This document shows, piece after piece, positions 49,253 through 57,658 of a DNA stretch of 64,000 nt. The notes under the pieces were generated by a model. It saw only the letters and a program-made list of their open reading frames with translations, was not told the DNA's origin and searched no databases. This stretch comes from CAIKMD01 sp963803265 (lineage in GTDB: Bacteria; Pseudomonadota; Alphaproteobacteria; ATCC43930; CGMCC-115725). The DNA is taken from assembly GCA_963803265.1 (NCBI GenBank), contig CAWDLZ010000012.1:124001-188000 (forward strand). The letters are read 5' to 3'. The position numbers and the translations under genes were made by a program. Each line of letters opens with the position of its first letter. The stretch's first letter is position 1.

Positions 49253-50461
49253 ATGCTCGACGGTCGGCGCATCCTGCTGATCATCTCGGGCGGCATCGCC
49301 GCTTACAAAAGCCTCGATCTCATCCGCCGCCTCAAGGAGCGCGGCGCCGCGGTGCGCTGCGTCCTGACCGCGGGTGCGCAGCAATTCATCACCCCGCTTT
49401 CGGCCGCGGCCTTGTCGGGCGAGAAGGCCTTTACCGATCTCTTCTCGCTGACCGACGAGAGCGAGATGGGGCATTTGCGTCTGGCGCAGGACAGCGACCT
49501 CGTCGTGGTGGCGCCGGCCTCGGCCGATCTCATCGCCAAGATGGCAGCCGGCCTGGCCGACGACCTGGCTTCGGCCGCGCTCCTCGCCGCCGCCAAGCCG
49601 GTGCTGATCGCGCCCGCGATGAATTTCCGGATGTGGGAGCATGCGGCGACGCAGGCCAATCTGGCGACGCTCGCCGCGCGCGGGGTCAAGCGCGTCGGCC
49701 CCAATGAAGGCAAGCTGGCCGAGAGCGAAAGCGGCATGGGCCGGATGGCCGAGCCCTTGGAGATCGTGGCGGCGATCGAGGAAATCTTTCTCGGCGCGGC
49801 GACGCTGAAGGGGCGGCGCGCGCTCGTCACCAGCGGCCCGACCCACGAGCCCATCGATCCGGTGCGCTATCTCGCCAATCGGTCCTCGGGCAAGCAGGGC
49901 CACGCCATCGCGGCGACGCTGGCGCGGCGCGGCGCCCTATGCACCTTAGTATCGGGGCCGACGGAGGAGCCCGATCCGCCCGGCGTCAAAGTGATTCATG
50001 TTGGAACCGCGCGCGAGATGCTCGCCGCCTGCGAGGCGGCGCTGCCCTCTGAGATCGCGGTCTGCGCCGCCGCGGTGGCCGATTGGCGCGCCGAGGCCGC
50101 GCCAGCAAAGCTCAAGAAAAAGAGCGGCGCGCCGCCATCGCTCAAGCTCGTCGAGAATCCCGACATCCTCGCCACCTTGGCCCATGCCGGCAATCGCCGG
50201 CCGCGCCTCGTCGTCGGTTTCGCCGCCGAGACCGAGAACGTGATCGCGAACGCCACGGAAAAGCGCGCCGCGAAAGGCTGCGACTGGATCTTGGCGAACG
50301 ATGTCTCGGAAAAGGGCGGCGTCTTCGGGGCCGAGCGCAACACGATTCACTTCATCGACGCTTCCGGCGCCGAATTATGGCCAACGCTCACGAAGCGCGA
50401 GGTCGGCGAGCGCCTCGCCGATCGCATCGCGGCGTTTCTCGCGCCCAAGGCGGCGGAATGA
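49253..50461 (+). CDS. coaBC: Bifunctional phosphopantothenoylcysteine decarboxylase/synthase
   Basis: A 402-residue two-domain protein. CoaC is N-terminal: ILLIISGGIAAYKSLDLIRR and the active-site APAMNFRMWEHAA. CoaB is C-terminal: LVTSGPTHEPIDPVRYLANR, SSGKQG, and the Lys pair in KLKKKSGAPP, then DWILANDVS. It makes 4'-phosphopantetheine from phosphopantothenate and Cys for coenzyme A. GGAGGGCTCG gives the ribosome site for ATG 49253. It overlaps dut by ATGA. Confidence 0.95.
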   Translation: MLDGRRILLIISGGIAAYKSLDLIRRLKERGAAVRCVLTAGAQQFITPLSAAALSGEKAFTDLFSLTDESEMGHLRLAQDSDLVVVAPASADLIAKMAAGLADDLASAALLAAAKPVLIAPAMNFRMWEHAATQANLATLAARGVKRVGPNEGKLAESESGMGRMAEPLEIVAAIEEIFLGAATLKGRRALVTSGPTHEPIDPVRYLANRSSGKQGHAIAATLARRGALCTLVSGPTEEPDPPGVKVIHVGTAREMLAACEAALPSEIAVCAAAVADWRAEAAPAKLKKKSGAPPSLKLVENPDILATLAHAGNRRPRLVVGFAAETENVIANATEKRAAKGCDWILANDVSEKGGVFGAERNTIHFIDASGAELWPTLTKREVGERLADRIAAFLAPKAAE

Positions 50462-50907
50462 GCGCGGTCGCGGTGCCCTTGAAAATCCTGCCGCATGGCA
50501 AGGGGCTGGCGCTGCCCGCTTATGCCACGACAGGGAGCGCCGGGGTCGATCTTGCCGCGGCGCTCGAGGCGCCGCTGCTGCTGCCGCCGGGCGAGCGCGC
50601 CGATGTGGCGACCGGCGTGGCCCTCGCCTTGCCGGCGGGCTGGGAGGGGCAGGTTCGGCCGCGCTCGGGCCTGGCCCTAAAGCATGGGGTGACCGTGCTC
50701 AACAGCCCGGGCACGATCGACGCCGATTACCGCGGCGAGATTCGCGTCATCCTCGTCAATCTGGGCGCCGCGCCCGTCACCATCGCGCGCGGCGAGCGCA
50801 TCGCGCAATTGATCGTAGCACCCGTTAGCCGCGTCGCTTGGCAGGTCGTGACCGAGCTGCCCGACAGCCCGCGCGGCGCCGGCGGCTTCGGCTCGACGGG
50901 AAGCTGA
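50458..50907 (+). CDS. dut: dUTP diphosphatase
   Basis: A 149-residue trimeric dUTPase. It has YATTGSAGVDLAAAL, the motif RSGLALKHGVTVLNSPGTID, DADYRGEIRVILVNLG, and the C-terminal GAGGFGSTG lid. It converts dUTP to dUMP. ATG 50458 overlaps the coaBC stop. The last 83 bases are part of a 140-bp tandem duplication; the gene itself is complete in the first copy. Confidence 0.95.
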   Translation: MSAVAVPLKILPHGKGLALPAYATTGSAGVDLAAALEAPLLLPPGERADVATGVALALPAGWEGQVRPRSGLALKHGVTVLNSPGTIDADYRGEIRVILVNLGAAPVTIARGERIAQLIVAPVSRVAWQVVTELPDSPRGAGGFGSTGS

Positions 50908-51104
50908 CCAGCCATGCTGCGCTTGACCAAGAAGCTGCTGTTCGCGATCGAGGCCGTGCTCGACTTAGCCGCGTCGCTTGGCAGGTCGTGACCGAGCTGC
51001 CCGACAGCCCGCGCGGCGCCGGCGGCTTCGGCTCGACGGGAAGCTGACCAGCCATGCTGCGCTTGACCAAGAAGCTGCTGTTCGCGATCGAGGCCGTGCT
51101 CGAC
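50825..51104 (+). repeat. 140-bp perfect tandem duplication across the dut/Rrf2 junction
   Basis: Bases 50825-50964 are repeated at 50965-51104. The unit covers the 3' end of dut, the spacer and the first 51 bases of the Rrf2 gene. It leaves dut complete in copy 1 and the Rrf2 gene complete from copy 2. I saw no difference between copies, so it is either very recent or an assembly artefact. Confidence 0.9.
50914..50991 (+). pseudogene. Truncated Rrf2 start created by the duplication
   Basis: A 25-codon remnant: MLRLTKKLLFAIEAVLD then LAASLGRS and TGA. The first 17 residues equal the true Rrf2 protein start, after which the frame enters duplicated dut sequence. It would be translated before the real gene if the duplication is genuine. 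Confidence 0.7.
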
Positions 51105-51509
51105 ATCGCCTATAACGCCGGCACCGCGCCGGTGCAATCGGGCGAGATCACCAGCCGCCAAGGCATCCCGCGCCGCTATCTCGAGCAGGTGTTGCAGCAA
51201 TTGGTGCGCGCCGGCATCCTCGAAGGGGTGCGCGGCCCGCGCGGCGGCTATCGCCTGGCGCGCGAGCGCCGGCGCATCACGGTGGGCGAGATCGTGCGCG
51301 TGGTGCGCACGCTCGACGGCGCCGAGGACCCGTTGGAAGAGAATGGCGGCGCCGAGCTGGGACGCCGCGTGGTGCGTCCGCTATGGTCGGAGCTGCAGGA
51401 CGAGGTGATGAAGCGGCTCGATTCGATCACCGTCGAGGAGCTGTGTTCGCGCGCGCATCATGTCGGCATCGCCGGCGAATACGCCGCGCGGCTCGATTTT
51501 TCGATCTGA
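51054..51509 (+). CDS. Rrf2 family transcriptional regulator (CymR-like)
   Basis: A 151-residue winged-helix protein: TKKLLFAIEAVLDIAYNAG, IPRRYLEQVLQQLVRAGILE and GPRGGYRLARERRRITVGEI. It has only one clear Cys (ELCSRA) and lacks the three-Cys [2Fe-2S] set of IscR, so it is probably a CymR-type sensor of cysteine metabolism. This suits its position 18 bases upstream of cysK. Start ATG 51054 lies in the second copy of the 140-bp duplication. Confidence 0.85.
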   Translation: MLRLTKKLLFAIEAVLDIAYNAGTAPVQSGEITSRQGIPRRYLEQVLQQLVRAGILEGVRGPRGGYRLARERRRITVGEIVRVVRTLDGAEDPLEENGGAELGRRVVRPLWSELQDEVMKRLDSITVEELCSRAHHVGIAGEYAARLDFSI

Positions 51510-51527
51510 CAGGGAAAGGAAATCGCG

Positions 51528-52502
51528 ATGGCCGAAGCCAGCAACCAACCGCCCACGGAATTTCGCGGCCGGATCTATGACAGCATCATCGAGACCGTCG
51601 GGGCGACGCCGCTGGTGCGGCTGAAGCGGCTCGGCGCGGCGCACGGCGTCAAGGCCGAGCTTTTGGGCAAATGCGAGTTCTTCAATCCGCTGAGCTCGGT
51701 CAAGGACCGCATCGGCGTCGCCATGATCGAGGCCGCCGAGAAGGCCGGGCGGCTCACGCCCGGCAAGACCGTGCTGGTCGAGCCGACCTCGGGCAATACC
51801 GGGATCGCGCTCGCCTTCGTCGCCGCGGCGAAGGGCTATCGCTGCATCCTCGTCATGCCCGACAGCATGTCGATGGAGCGCCGCCGGATGCTGAAGCTGC
51901 TCGGCGCCGAGCTGGAGCTGACGCCGGCCGCGCAAGGCATGCGCTTCGCCATCTCGCGCGCCGAGGAGCTGGTGCGAACCCTGCCCGACGCCTTCATGCC
52001 GCAGCAATTCCAGAACCCGGCCAATCCCGAGATTCACCGCCGCACCACCGCCGAGGAGTTGTGGCGCGATACCGGGGGCAAGATCGACGCGGTGGTGAGC
52101 GGCATCGGCACCGGCGGGACGTTGACCGGCGTCGGCGCGGTGTTGAAGGCGAGAAAGCCCGGATTGAAGATGATCGCGGTCGAGCCCGAGGACAGCGCGG
52201 TGCTCTCGGGCGGCGCGCCCGGGCCGCACAAGATCCAGGGCATCGGCGCGGGCTTCGTGCCTCAGATCCTCGACGTGACGCTGATCGACGAGGTGCTGCA
52301 GATTTCCAACGACAACGCCTTCCGCATGGCGCGCGAGGTGGCGCGGCTCGAAGGCATCGCCGTGGGCATTTCCTCGGGCGCGGCCCTGGCCGCCGCCATC
52401 GAGCTCGGCCAGCGCGCCGACATGGCGGGCAAGACGATCGCGGTGGTGCTGCCCGATACCGGCGAGCGCTACCTGTCGACGGCGTTGTTCGACGGACTCT
52501 AG
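51528..52502 (+). CDS. cysK: Cysteine synthase A
   Basis: A 324-residue PLP enzyme. It has NPLSSVKDRIGVAMIEAAEK (PLP Lys in SVKDR), VEPTSGNTGIALAFVAAAKG, the substrate loop and GTGGTLTGVG (phosphate cradle), and GISSGAALAAAIEL. It converts O-acetylserine and sulfide to cysteine. GGGAAAGGAAATC precedes ATG 51528. It is the likely target of the adjacent Rrf2 regulator. moeB follows 7 bases later. Confidence 0.95.
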   Translation: MAEASNQPPTEFRGRIYDSIIETVGATPLVRLKRLGAAHGVKAELLGKCEFFNPLSSVKDRIGVAMIEAAEKAGRLTPGKTVLVEPTSGNTGIALAFVAAAKGYRCILVMPDSMSMERRRMLKLLGAELELTPAAQGMRFAISRAEELVRTLPDAFMPQQFQNPANPEIHRRTTAEELWRDTGGKIDAVVSGIGTGGTLTGVGAVLKARKPGLKMIAVEPEDSAVLSGGAPGPHKIQGIGAGFVPQILDVTLIDEVLQISNDNAFRMAREVARLEGIAVGISSGAALAAAIELGQRADMAGKTIAVVLPDTGERYLSTALFDGL

Positions 52503-52509
52503 TTGGGCG

Positions 52510-53274
52510 ATGGAGCTGAGCGAGGCGCAATTCGAGCGCTACGCCCGCCACCTCGTCTTGGAAGAGGTCGGCGAGGAAGGCCAGGCCAAGCTGCTCGCGG
52601 CGCGCGTTCTCGTCGTCGGCGCGGGCGGGCTCGGCTCGCCGCTGCTGCTCTATCTCGCGGCGGCCGGGGTGGGCACGCTCGGCGTGGTCGATGACGACAT
52701 CGTCGATCTCTCGAACTTGCAGCGCCAGATCATCCATCCGACCGAGAGCATCGGCGCGCTCAAGGTCGAGAGCGCGCGCCAGGCGCTCCACCACGTCAAT
52801 CCCGAGGTGAGGGTGGAAACCCACGCGACGCGGCTCGGCGAGGGCAATGCCGAGGCGATCGTCGACGCTTATGACCTCGTCGCCGACGGCAGCGACAATT
52901 TCGCGACCCGCTATCTCTTGAACGATGTCTGTTACCGGCTGAAAAAGCCGCTTGTCGCCGCGGCGCTGTCGCCCTTCGAGGGCCAGCTCTCGACCTTCAA
53001 GGCCTATCTCGGGCCGCCGCACCCGTGTTATCGCTGCCTCTTCCGCGAGGCGCCGCCGCCCGATTCGGTGCCGCGCTGCGAAACCGCCGGCATCCTGGGC
53101 GCGATCGCCGGGGTGATGGGCACGCTCCAGGCGACCGAGGTGCTGAAGGAAATTCTCGGGATCGGCGAGAGCCTGTCGGGCGCGCTTCTCGTCTATGACG
53201 CGCTGCGCGCCGAGTTTCACAAGATCGGGCTGCCGCGCGATCCCGGCTGCCCGACCTGCGGCAGTGCGCCATGA
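52510..53274 (+). CDS. moeB: Molybdopterin-synthase adenylyltransferase MoeB / ThiF-like E1 protein
   Basis: A 254-residue E1-like enzyme. It has LVVGAGGLGSPLLLYLAAAG (ATP site), DDDIVDLSNLQRQIIHPTES, DGSDNFATRYLLNDVC and two zinc pairs CYRC and CPTC. It adenylates the C-terminus of MoaD/ThiS-type sulfur carriers. It follows cysK, which could supply sulfur as cysteine. The choice between MoeB and ThiF cannot be made from sequence alone. It overlaps the next gene by 4 bases. Confidence 0.88.
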   Translation: MELSEAQFERYARHLVLEEVGEEGQAKLLAARVLVVGAGGLGSPLLLYLAAAGVGTLGVVDDDIVDLSNLQRQIIHPTESIGALKVESARQALHHVNPEVRVETHATRLGEGNAEAIVDAYDLVADGSDNFATRYLLNDVCYRLKKPLVAAALSPFEGQLSTFKAYLGPPHPCYRCLFREAPPPDSVPRCETAGILGAIAGVMGTLQATEVLKEILGIGESLSGALLVYDALRAEFHKIGLPRDPGCPTCGSAP

Positions 53275-53762
53275 TCGGAAAAGTGCGCGCCGCGCTCTTC
53301 GCGCTCGCCCTCGCCCTCGCCGGAGCGGGGATCGCGCAAGCGGCGGAAAGGTCCGACCCGATTCCGCGCTTCGCCAGTCTGCGCGCCGATGTCGTCAATC
53401 TGCGCAAAGGACCGGGCGACCGCTATCCGGTCGAGTGGGTCTATCGCCGCAAGGGCCTTCCGGTCGAGATCATCGCTCAGTACGAGCAGTGGTGGGAGGT
53501 CCGCGATTCGCAAGGCACGACCGGCTGGATGAGCGAGCGCGTGGTGACGGCCAACCGCACCGTCATCGTGAGCGGCGCGCAGCGCACCCTTCGCGCCGAG
53601 GACGATGACAGCGCCGTCCCGGTGGCGAAGCTCGATCCCGGCGTGATCGCGCGACTGCTCGAATGCCGCGGGAGCTGGTGCCGCGTCGAGGCGCAGAACA
53701 TCAAGGGCTGGCTCGCCCGCAACGAGATCTGGGGCGTCTATCCGGACGAAGTGGTGCGGTAG
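53271..53762 (+). CDS. Exported SH3-domain protein
   Basis: A 163-residue protein. It has a signal peptide (KVRAALFALALALAGAGIAQA), then two bacterial SH3-like units: ADVVNLRKGPGDRYPVEWVY, with WWEVRDSQGTTGWM, and a second with RLLECRGSWCRVEAQNIKGW. Such proteins bind cell-wall peptides. Start ATG 53271 overlaps moeB. The 3' end faces the ParE toxin 9 bases away. Confidence 0.85.
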   Translation: MIGKVRAALFALALALAGAGIAQAAERSDPIPRFASLRADVVNLRKGPGDRYPVEWVYRRKGLPVEIIAQYEQWWEVRDSQGTTGWMSERVVTANRTVIVSGAQRTLRAEDDDSAVPVAKLDPGVIARLLECRGSWCRVEAQNIKGWLARNEIWGVYPDEVVR

Positions 53763-53771
53763 ATTTCTCGC

Positions 53772-54095
53772 TCAGGAAAATAGCCGGCGTTGAAGCAGGC
53801 CTTGCAGGTCGCGCCGCCCATCCGCGATGCAGCGAACGATGACCCGCCGTTTGGCGATTTGGTAGATGATGCGATAGGGCTTCCAGCGAATTTCGCGGTA
53901 ATCGGCGAGACCCAAGCGCACGAGCTCGGCCGGCACGTTTCCGCGCGGCGGCAGACCGATCGGTTTGGCGCAGGCCGCTTCGAGGCCGCTCAATATGGGA
54001 TCGGCGGCGGCGGGCAAATCCTGCGTGGCCGCGAAGCGGCAGATGTCGTCAAGATCGCGCTCGGCGTCCTCGGTTAGGACGGCGGCGAAGCGCAT
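53772..54095 (-). CDS. RelE/ParE family toxin, second TA pair
   Basis: A 107-residue protein: MRFAAVLTEDAERDLDDICR at the start, then RLGLADYREIRWKPYRIIYQ and VIVRCIADGRRDLQGLLQRR, the ParE-type pattern with the conserved YRIIY strand. It is downstream of its antitoxin on the minus strand, 6 bases apart, the usual order. ParE members poison gyrase; whether this one does is unknown. Confidence 0.82.
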   Translation of the reverse strand: MRFAAVLTEDAERDLDDICRFAATQDLPAAADPILSGLEAACAKPIGLPPRGNVPAELVRLGLADYREIRWKPYRIIYQIAKRRVIVRCIADGRRDLQGLLQRRLFS

Positions 54096-54101
54096 TCCCG
54101 A

Positions 54102-54371
54102 TCAAGCTTTCGCGCGCCTCCGCACCCGCCTGAAGGCGTCTCGGGCGGGATCGACTTTTCCCTCGGCGACCTGGCGATCGCCAAGCGCGAGAATTTTGAG
54201 GAGCGCGAGCGTCTCCTCGGTCTCCTCGTAGCTGGCGACATCCTGGAGCACCGCCTTGGCGTCGCCGCGCAGCGTGATGATCATCGGGCTGCCCCTCGGC
54301 AAGTCCGCGCATGATCTCGGGCGCGTGAGCCTTGAGATAGCCGATCGGCCTGACTTGGTTGCCAGGGGCAC
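54102..54371 (-). pseudogene. Phd/YefM-type antitoxin, frameshifted
   Basis: The C-terminal 60 residues (MIITLRGDAKAVLQDVASYE to RRRAKA) read from 54284. Upstream, the other frame gives PIGYLKAHAPEIMRGLAEGQ, the normal N-terminal part. One extra G near 54287 (CCC-G-ATG) separates them. The true start is unresolved; a GTG at 54371 would need further base changes. The antitoxin would bind DNA through the LKAHAPEI region. The break is likely a sequence error, as an unopposed toxin would be harmful. Confidence 0.7.
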
Positions 54372-54392
54372 CGCTTTTGTTAAACTTGCCGC

Positions 54393-55718
54393 ATGGATAG
54401 CTCCGTGGGCACCTTGGCGTCGTTCCGCGTTCCGTCCGTCATCAAGCGCAACATGGCGCTGTTCGCGCTGTCGCAGACCTTTACCGGCGCGGGGATGCAA
54501 TTCACCTACGGCTTTGGCCCGCTCATGGTGATCGCGCTGACCGGCTCGGCCGATCTCGCTGGGCTGTCCGTCGGCCTCGTCGGCCTCAGCCGGTTCCTCG
54601 TCGCTTATCCGGTCGGGCGGATCACCGACGCGCTGGGCCGCAAGCCGGGGATTTTGATGGGTCTGGGCCTCGCGCTGGTCGGTGCGACGGCGGTCGGCGT
54701 CGCCATGAGCTTGCACAGCTTCGCCGCTTTCGTCGGCGGCATCCTCGTCTTCGGCATGGGCATGAACGCGTCGCAGCAGCTCCGCGTCGCGGCGACCGAT
54801 ATGTTCCCGCCGCAGCATCGCGCACAGGCGCTGGGCTATCTCGCCTTGGGCTCGCTGCTCGGGCTCGCCGTCAGCCCGGTGATGATCGCCGTCTCGCAGA
54901 GCGTCGCAGAGCGATCTGGCCAGGATCCGCTCGGCCTCGCCTGGTACCTGCTGCCCTGCCTCATCCTCCCGGGCATGGTTGTGATCGGCTTCGTACGTCC
55001 CGATCCGAAACATATCGGGCAGAATCTCCACCAATATTATCCGGGTTATGTCGCGCCGCCGCGCCATCACGCCGAAGCCGCGCGGACGACGACTTTCCAA
55101 CCGATGAGCTTGCTGCGTCATCCCGCGATCCGCCTCGCGGTGGTCTCGAATTGCGCGGCGCAAGGCAACATGTCGATCGTGATGGTGCTGACATCCCTGG
55201 TCCTGAGGAACTGCGGCACCACGCTCACCGGGATCGCGATCGCCGGCGCGTGTCATTCGATGGGCATGTTCGCTTTCACGATTCCGCTCGGGCGGCTGAC
55301 CGACCGTTACGGCCGCGACGCGGTAATGTTCCCGGGCGTTGCGACGGCGCTCGCGGGCGCCGGGCTCGTCGCCTACACCAGCGTCTATTGGTCGGTGACG
55401 CTTGGCGCCTTCCTCGTCGGTCTTGGCTGGGCAGCCGCCAATGTCTCGGCGACCGCGCTGATCGCCGATCGCTATCCGACCGCGGAACGCGGCCGCGCCC
55501 TCGGCGTGAACGACACCTGCGCCGCCGGCATCAGCGTCATGATCGCGTTCGTCACCGGGCCGCTCATAACCTGGGCGGGTCTTTCGGCGGCCGGTCTGTG
55601 CGCGATACTCCTGGCCGTGCCCCCGCTGGTGATGCTCGGCGTGACTGGCGGCACGGAAGCGCCGCGCCGCGCGGCCGCCGCGGTGGCCGTGCCGGTCAAG
55701 CGTTCGTTTGAACCCTAG
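54393..55718 (+). CDS. MFS transporter
   Basis: A 441-residue protein with 12 predicted membrane helices. The motif-A-type loop YPVGRITDALGRKPGILMGL follows helix 2, and the second-half equivalent PLGRLTDRYGRDAVM occurs around residue 300. The middle loop has HHAEAARTTTFQPMSLLRHP. The substrate is unknown. It starts 22 bases from the divergent antitoxin gene, so both share a promoter region. Confidence 0.9.
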   Translation: MDSSVGTLASFRVPSVIKRNMALFALSQTFTGAGMQFTYGFGPLMVIALTGSADLAGLSVGLVGLSRFLVAYPVGRITDALGRKPGILMGLGLALVGATAVGVAMSLHSFAAFVGGILVFGMGMNASQQLRVAATDMFPPQHRAQALGYLALGSLLGLAVSPVMIAVSQSVAERSGQDPLGLAWYLLPCLILPGMVVIGFVRPDPKHIGQNLHQYYPGYVAPPRHHAEAARTTTFQPMSLLRHPAIRLAVVSNCAAQGNMSIVMVLTSLVLRNCGTTLTGIAIAGACHSMGMFAFTIPLGRLTDRYGRDAVMFPGVATALAGAGLVAYTSVYWSVTLGAFLVGLGWAAANVSATALIADRYPTAERGRALGVNDTCAAGISVMIAFVTGPLITWAGLSAAGLCAILLAVPPLVMLGVTGGTEAPRRAAAAVAVPVKRSFEP

Positions 55719-55766
55719 GCCGCGAGGGCCTACAGCGACGCAGCGACGAGGTTTCGGTAGCGAAAG

Positions 55767-56259
55767 CTATTTCAGCGCGTCGGCGCCAGCCTGCGCTACG
55801 GCGACGTCAGGATCCGAAGTCGGCGCGCCGGCCACGCCGATAGCGCCGACGACGCGGCCCTTCATCACGATCGGAACGCCGCCGCCGACGATCGTCGCGC
55901 CCAGATCGAGAACGAGGGTGTGGCCGCTCGCAAGCGCCTGCTCGAAGCCCATGGTCGGCCGGCGGAAGGTTGCGGCACTTTGCGCTTTCCGGATTGCGAG
56001 CTCGGCGCTGGCGTTGAAGGTGTTGTCCATGCGCTCGACATAGATCAGTTCGCCGCCCGGGCCGACGACGGCGACGGACGACGGATAACCGGTTTCCTTC
56101 GCCTTGGCGACGGCGGCGGCGGCGGCCTTCTTCGCATGGCCGATGTCGAGCGGCAGGCCGTAAGGCACCGGCGCGGCGGGCGCGGCTTGCTGAGCGTCGG
56201 CGGTGGCGCCGACCAGCAGCGCGGCGCCGACGAGCCACCGCGAAAAGAGGAATGCGCAT
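55767..56259 (-). CDS. GlcG/HbpS-like heme-binding family protein, one frameshift in the signal peptide
   Basis: The mature part is clear: PLDIGHAKKAAAAAVAKAKE, ELIYVERMDNTFNASAELAI, RKAQSAATFRRPTMGF and VVGAIGVAGAPTSDPDVAVA, typical of GlcG/HbpS. The natural start is ATG 56259, preceded by GGGGAGGA, but it is out of frame with the hydrophobic WLVGAALLVGATADA. Removing one base near 56233 joins them into 163 residues with a Sec signal peptide. The family binds heme or corrin-like ligands or senses stress. Confidence 0.82.
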
Positions 56260-56456
56260 GAGAATGTCCTCCCCAAAAGAATTTATCGTTCGCCCCCAAG
56301 TCTAGCGAAGCGAAGCCGCGGTTGTCATCACGGCTGCGCCATCGCTCGATCGGCTCTTGTGCTGCCCGGTCCGCCTCGACCACGAGCGGCCGAACTTTAG
56401 CGAGGGAGGCGATCCCGCCGAGGCTCTCGCCTTACGCCGGCTCCAGGCGTGTCTCC

Positions 56457-57464
56457 TCAATGTCCCGCCTTGATATCGGCCAGGTACCGCTTGTATTGCG
56501 CCAGCACCTTATCGACGCCGGGACGGCTCTGCATCCACTCGGCGTCGGCGCCCTCGAGGCGCTTGGCCCATTTCGTCTTGAGCTCCGGCGACAGATCGAC
56601 GACCGTCTGCTTCGGGTCCTTCTTCGCGATGGCGCGGTTGTTGGCATTGTCGCGATCCCACCATCCGGCGAATTCGGCGCTCGCGGCCTCGCCCGAATTC
56701 TTGTCGATCGCCGCCTTGGCGTCCGGCGCAAGCCCGTCGTAAACCTTCCGCGTCATGAAGATCATGCCGGCGGCCGTGCCCATCGACTGGTCGATGTGAT
56801 AATGCGCGACCTCGCCGATCCGGAACGTGAAATAGACGTTCCAGGACAGGATCGTGCCGTCGGCGGTGCCGCGTTGAATTGCCTCGTAGGCCTCGGGCGA
56901 GGGCAGGCTGATGGTCTGGGCGCCCATGTATTTGGCGGCAAGCCCGGTCATTTGCGTCGGCCCGACGATGCGCTCGCCGGTCAGATCCTCGAGCGACTTC
57001 GGCGCCGCCGTCAGATGGACGAGCGATTGCGGCAACGCGATCAGCATCAAGGGCCGCACCTCGTTGAACTCGGAATCGAGCGCGCCGCTCTGATAGATCC
57101 GCCACAGCGCCCGAGAGCCGTCGGCGGCCGAGTTGGCCGTGTTGGGAAGCGCCGCGACCTCGGCCAACGGAAACTTGCCCTCGACGTAGTTGAACAAGAC
57201 GAAGCCGATCTGGACGACGTCGCTCGTCACCCGGTCGTACATGTTCGTGACCGAGGCGATCGCGAAGCCTTGCCGCAGATCGATGCTGAGCGCGCCTTTC
57301 GAGTCGGCCGTCACCCGGTCGGCCCAGAGCCGATAGAAATTCGGCACGTCGGTCGCCGAGACGGGCGCGGCCTGGCCCGACGCGAAGCGCAGCACGGCCG
57401 GGTCCGCGGCGGCGCTTTGCGCGGCGAGCGCGAGCAAGCAAGCGGCGATCAGCGATGACTTCAT
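56457..57464 (-). CDS. TRAP transporter substrate-binding protein, DctP type
   Basis: A 335-residue protein. The signal peptide is MKSSLIAACLLALAAQSAAAD; then FYRLWADRVTADSKGALSID, DLTGERIVGPTQMTGLAAKY and EAYEAIQRGTADGTILSW with the ligand-binding Arg (IQRGTADG). It delivers carboxylates to a DctQM permease, which is not in the window, so it is an orphan binding protein. ATG 57464 has an AGGATCGC site. Confidence 0.88.
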   Translation of the reverse strand: MKSSLIAACLLALAAQSAAADPAVLRFASGQAAPVSATDVPNFYRLWADRVTADSKGALSIDLRQGFAIASVTNMYDRVTSDVVQIGFVLFNYVEGKFPLAEVAALPNTANSAADGSRALWRIYQSGALDSEFNEVRPLMLIALPQSLVHLTAAPKSLEDLTGERIVGPTQMTGLAAKYMGAQTISLPSPEAYEAIQRGTADGTILSWNVYFTFRIGEVAHYHIDQSMGTAAGMIFMTRKVYDGLAPDAKAAIDKNSGEAASAEFAGWWDRDNANNRAIAKKDPKQTVVDLSPELKTKWAKRLEGADAEWMQSRPGVDKVLAQYKRYLADIKAGH

Positions 57465-57658
57465 GGCGCGATCCTCCCCGTCATTTCCCGCGGCCTTAAC
57501 CGGCTCGGCCTATTTCTACCGCAAGCGGGCGGCGGAATCATCCGATTTGAAGGCGGCTTCCGGCCAAAGGCGACCAATCTAAGGGCACTTAGGTGCCGGT
57601 GGAGGGGCAGTCCACAGCATCAAAAGCGGACATCCGAGACCTTTTATGAGTATACGCC

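Noticed and set aside
57584..57597. Short palindrome GGCAC-TTAG-GTGCC as a terminator
   Set aside because: Only a 5-bp stem and no T-run; common by chance in GC-rich DNA.
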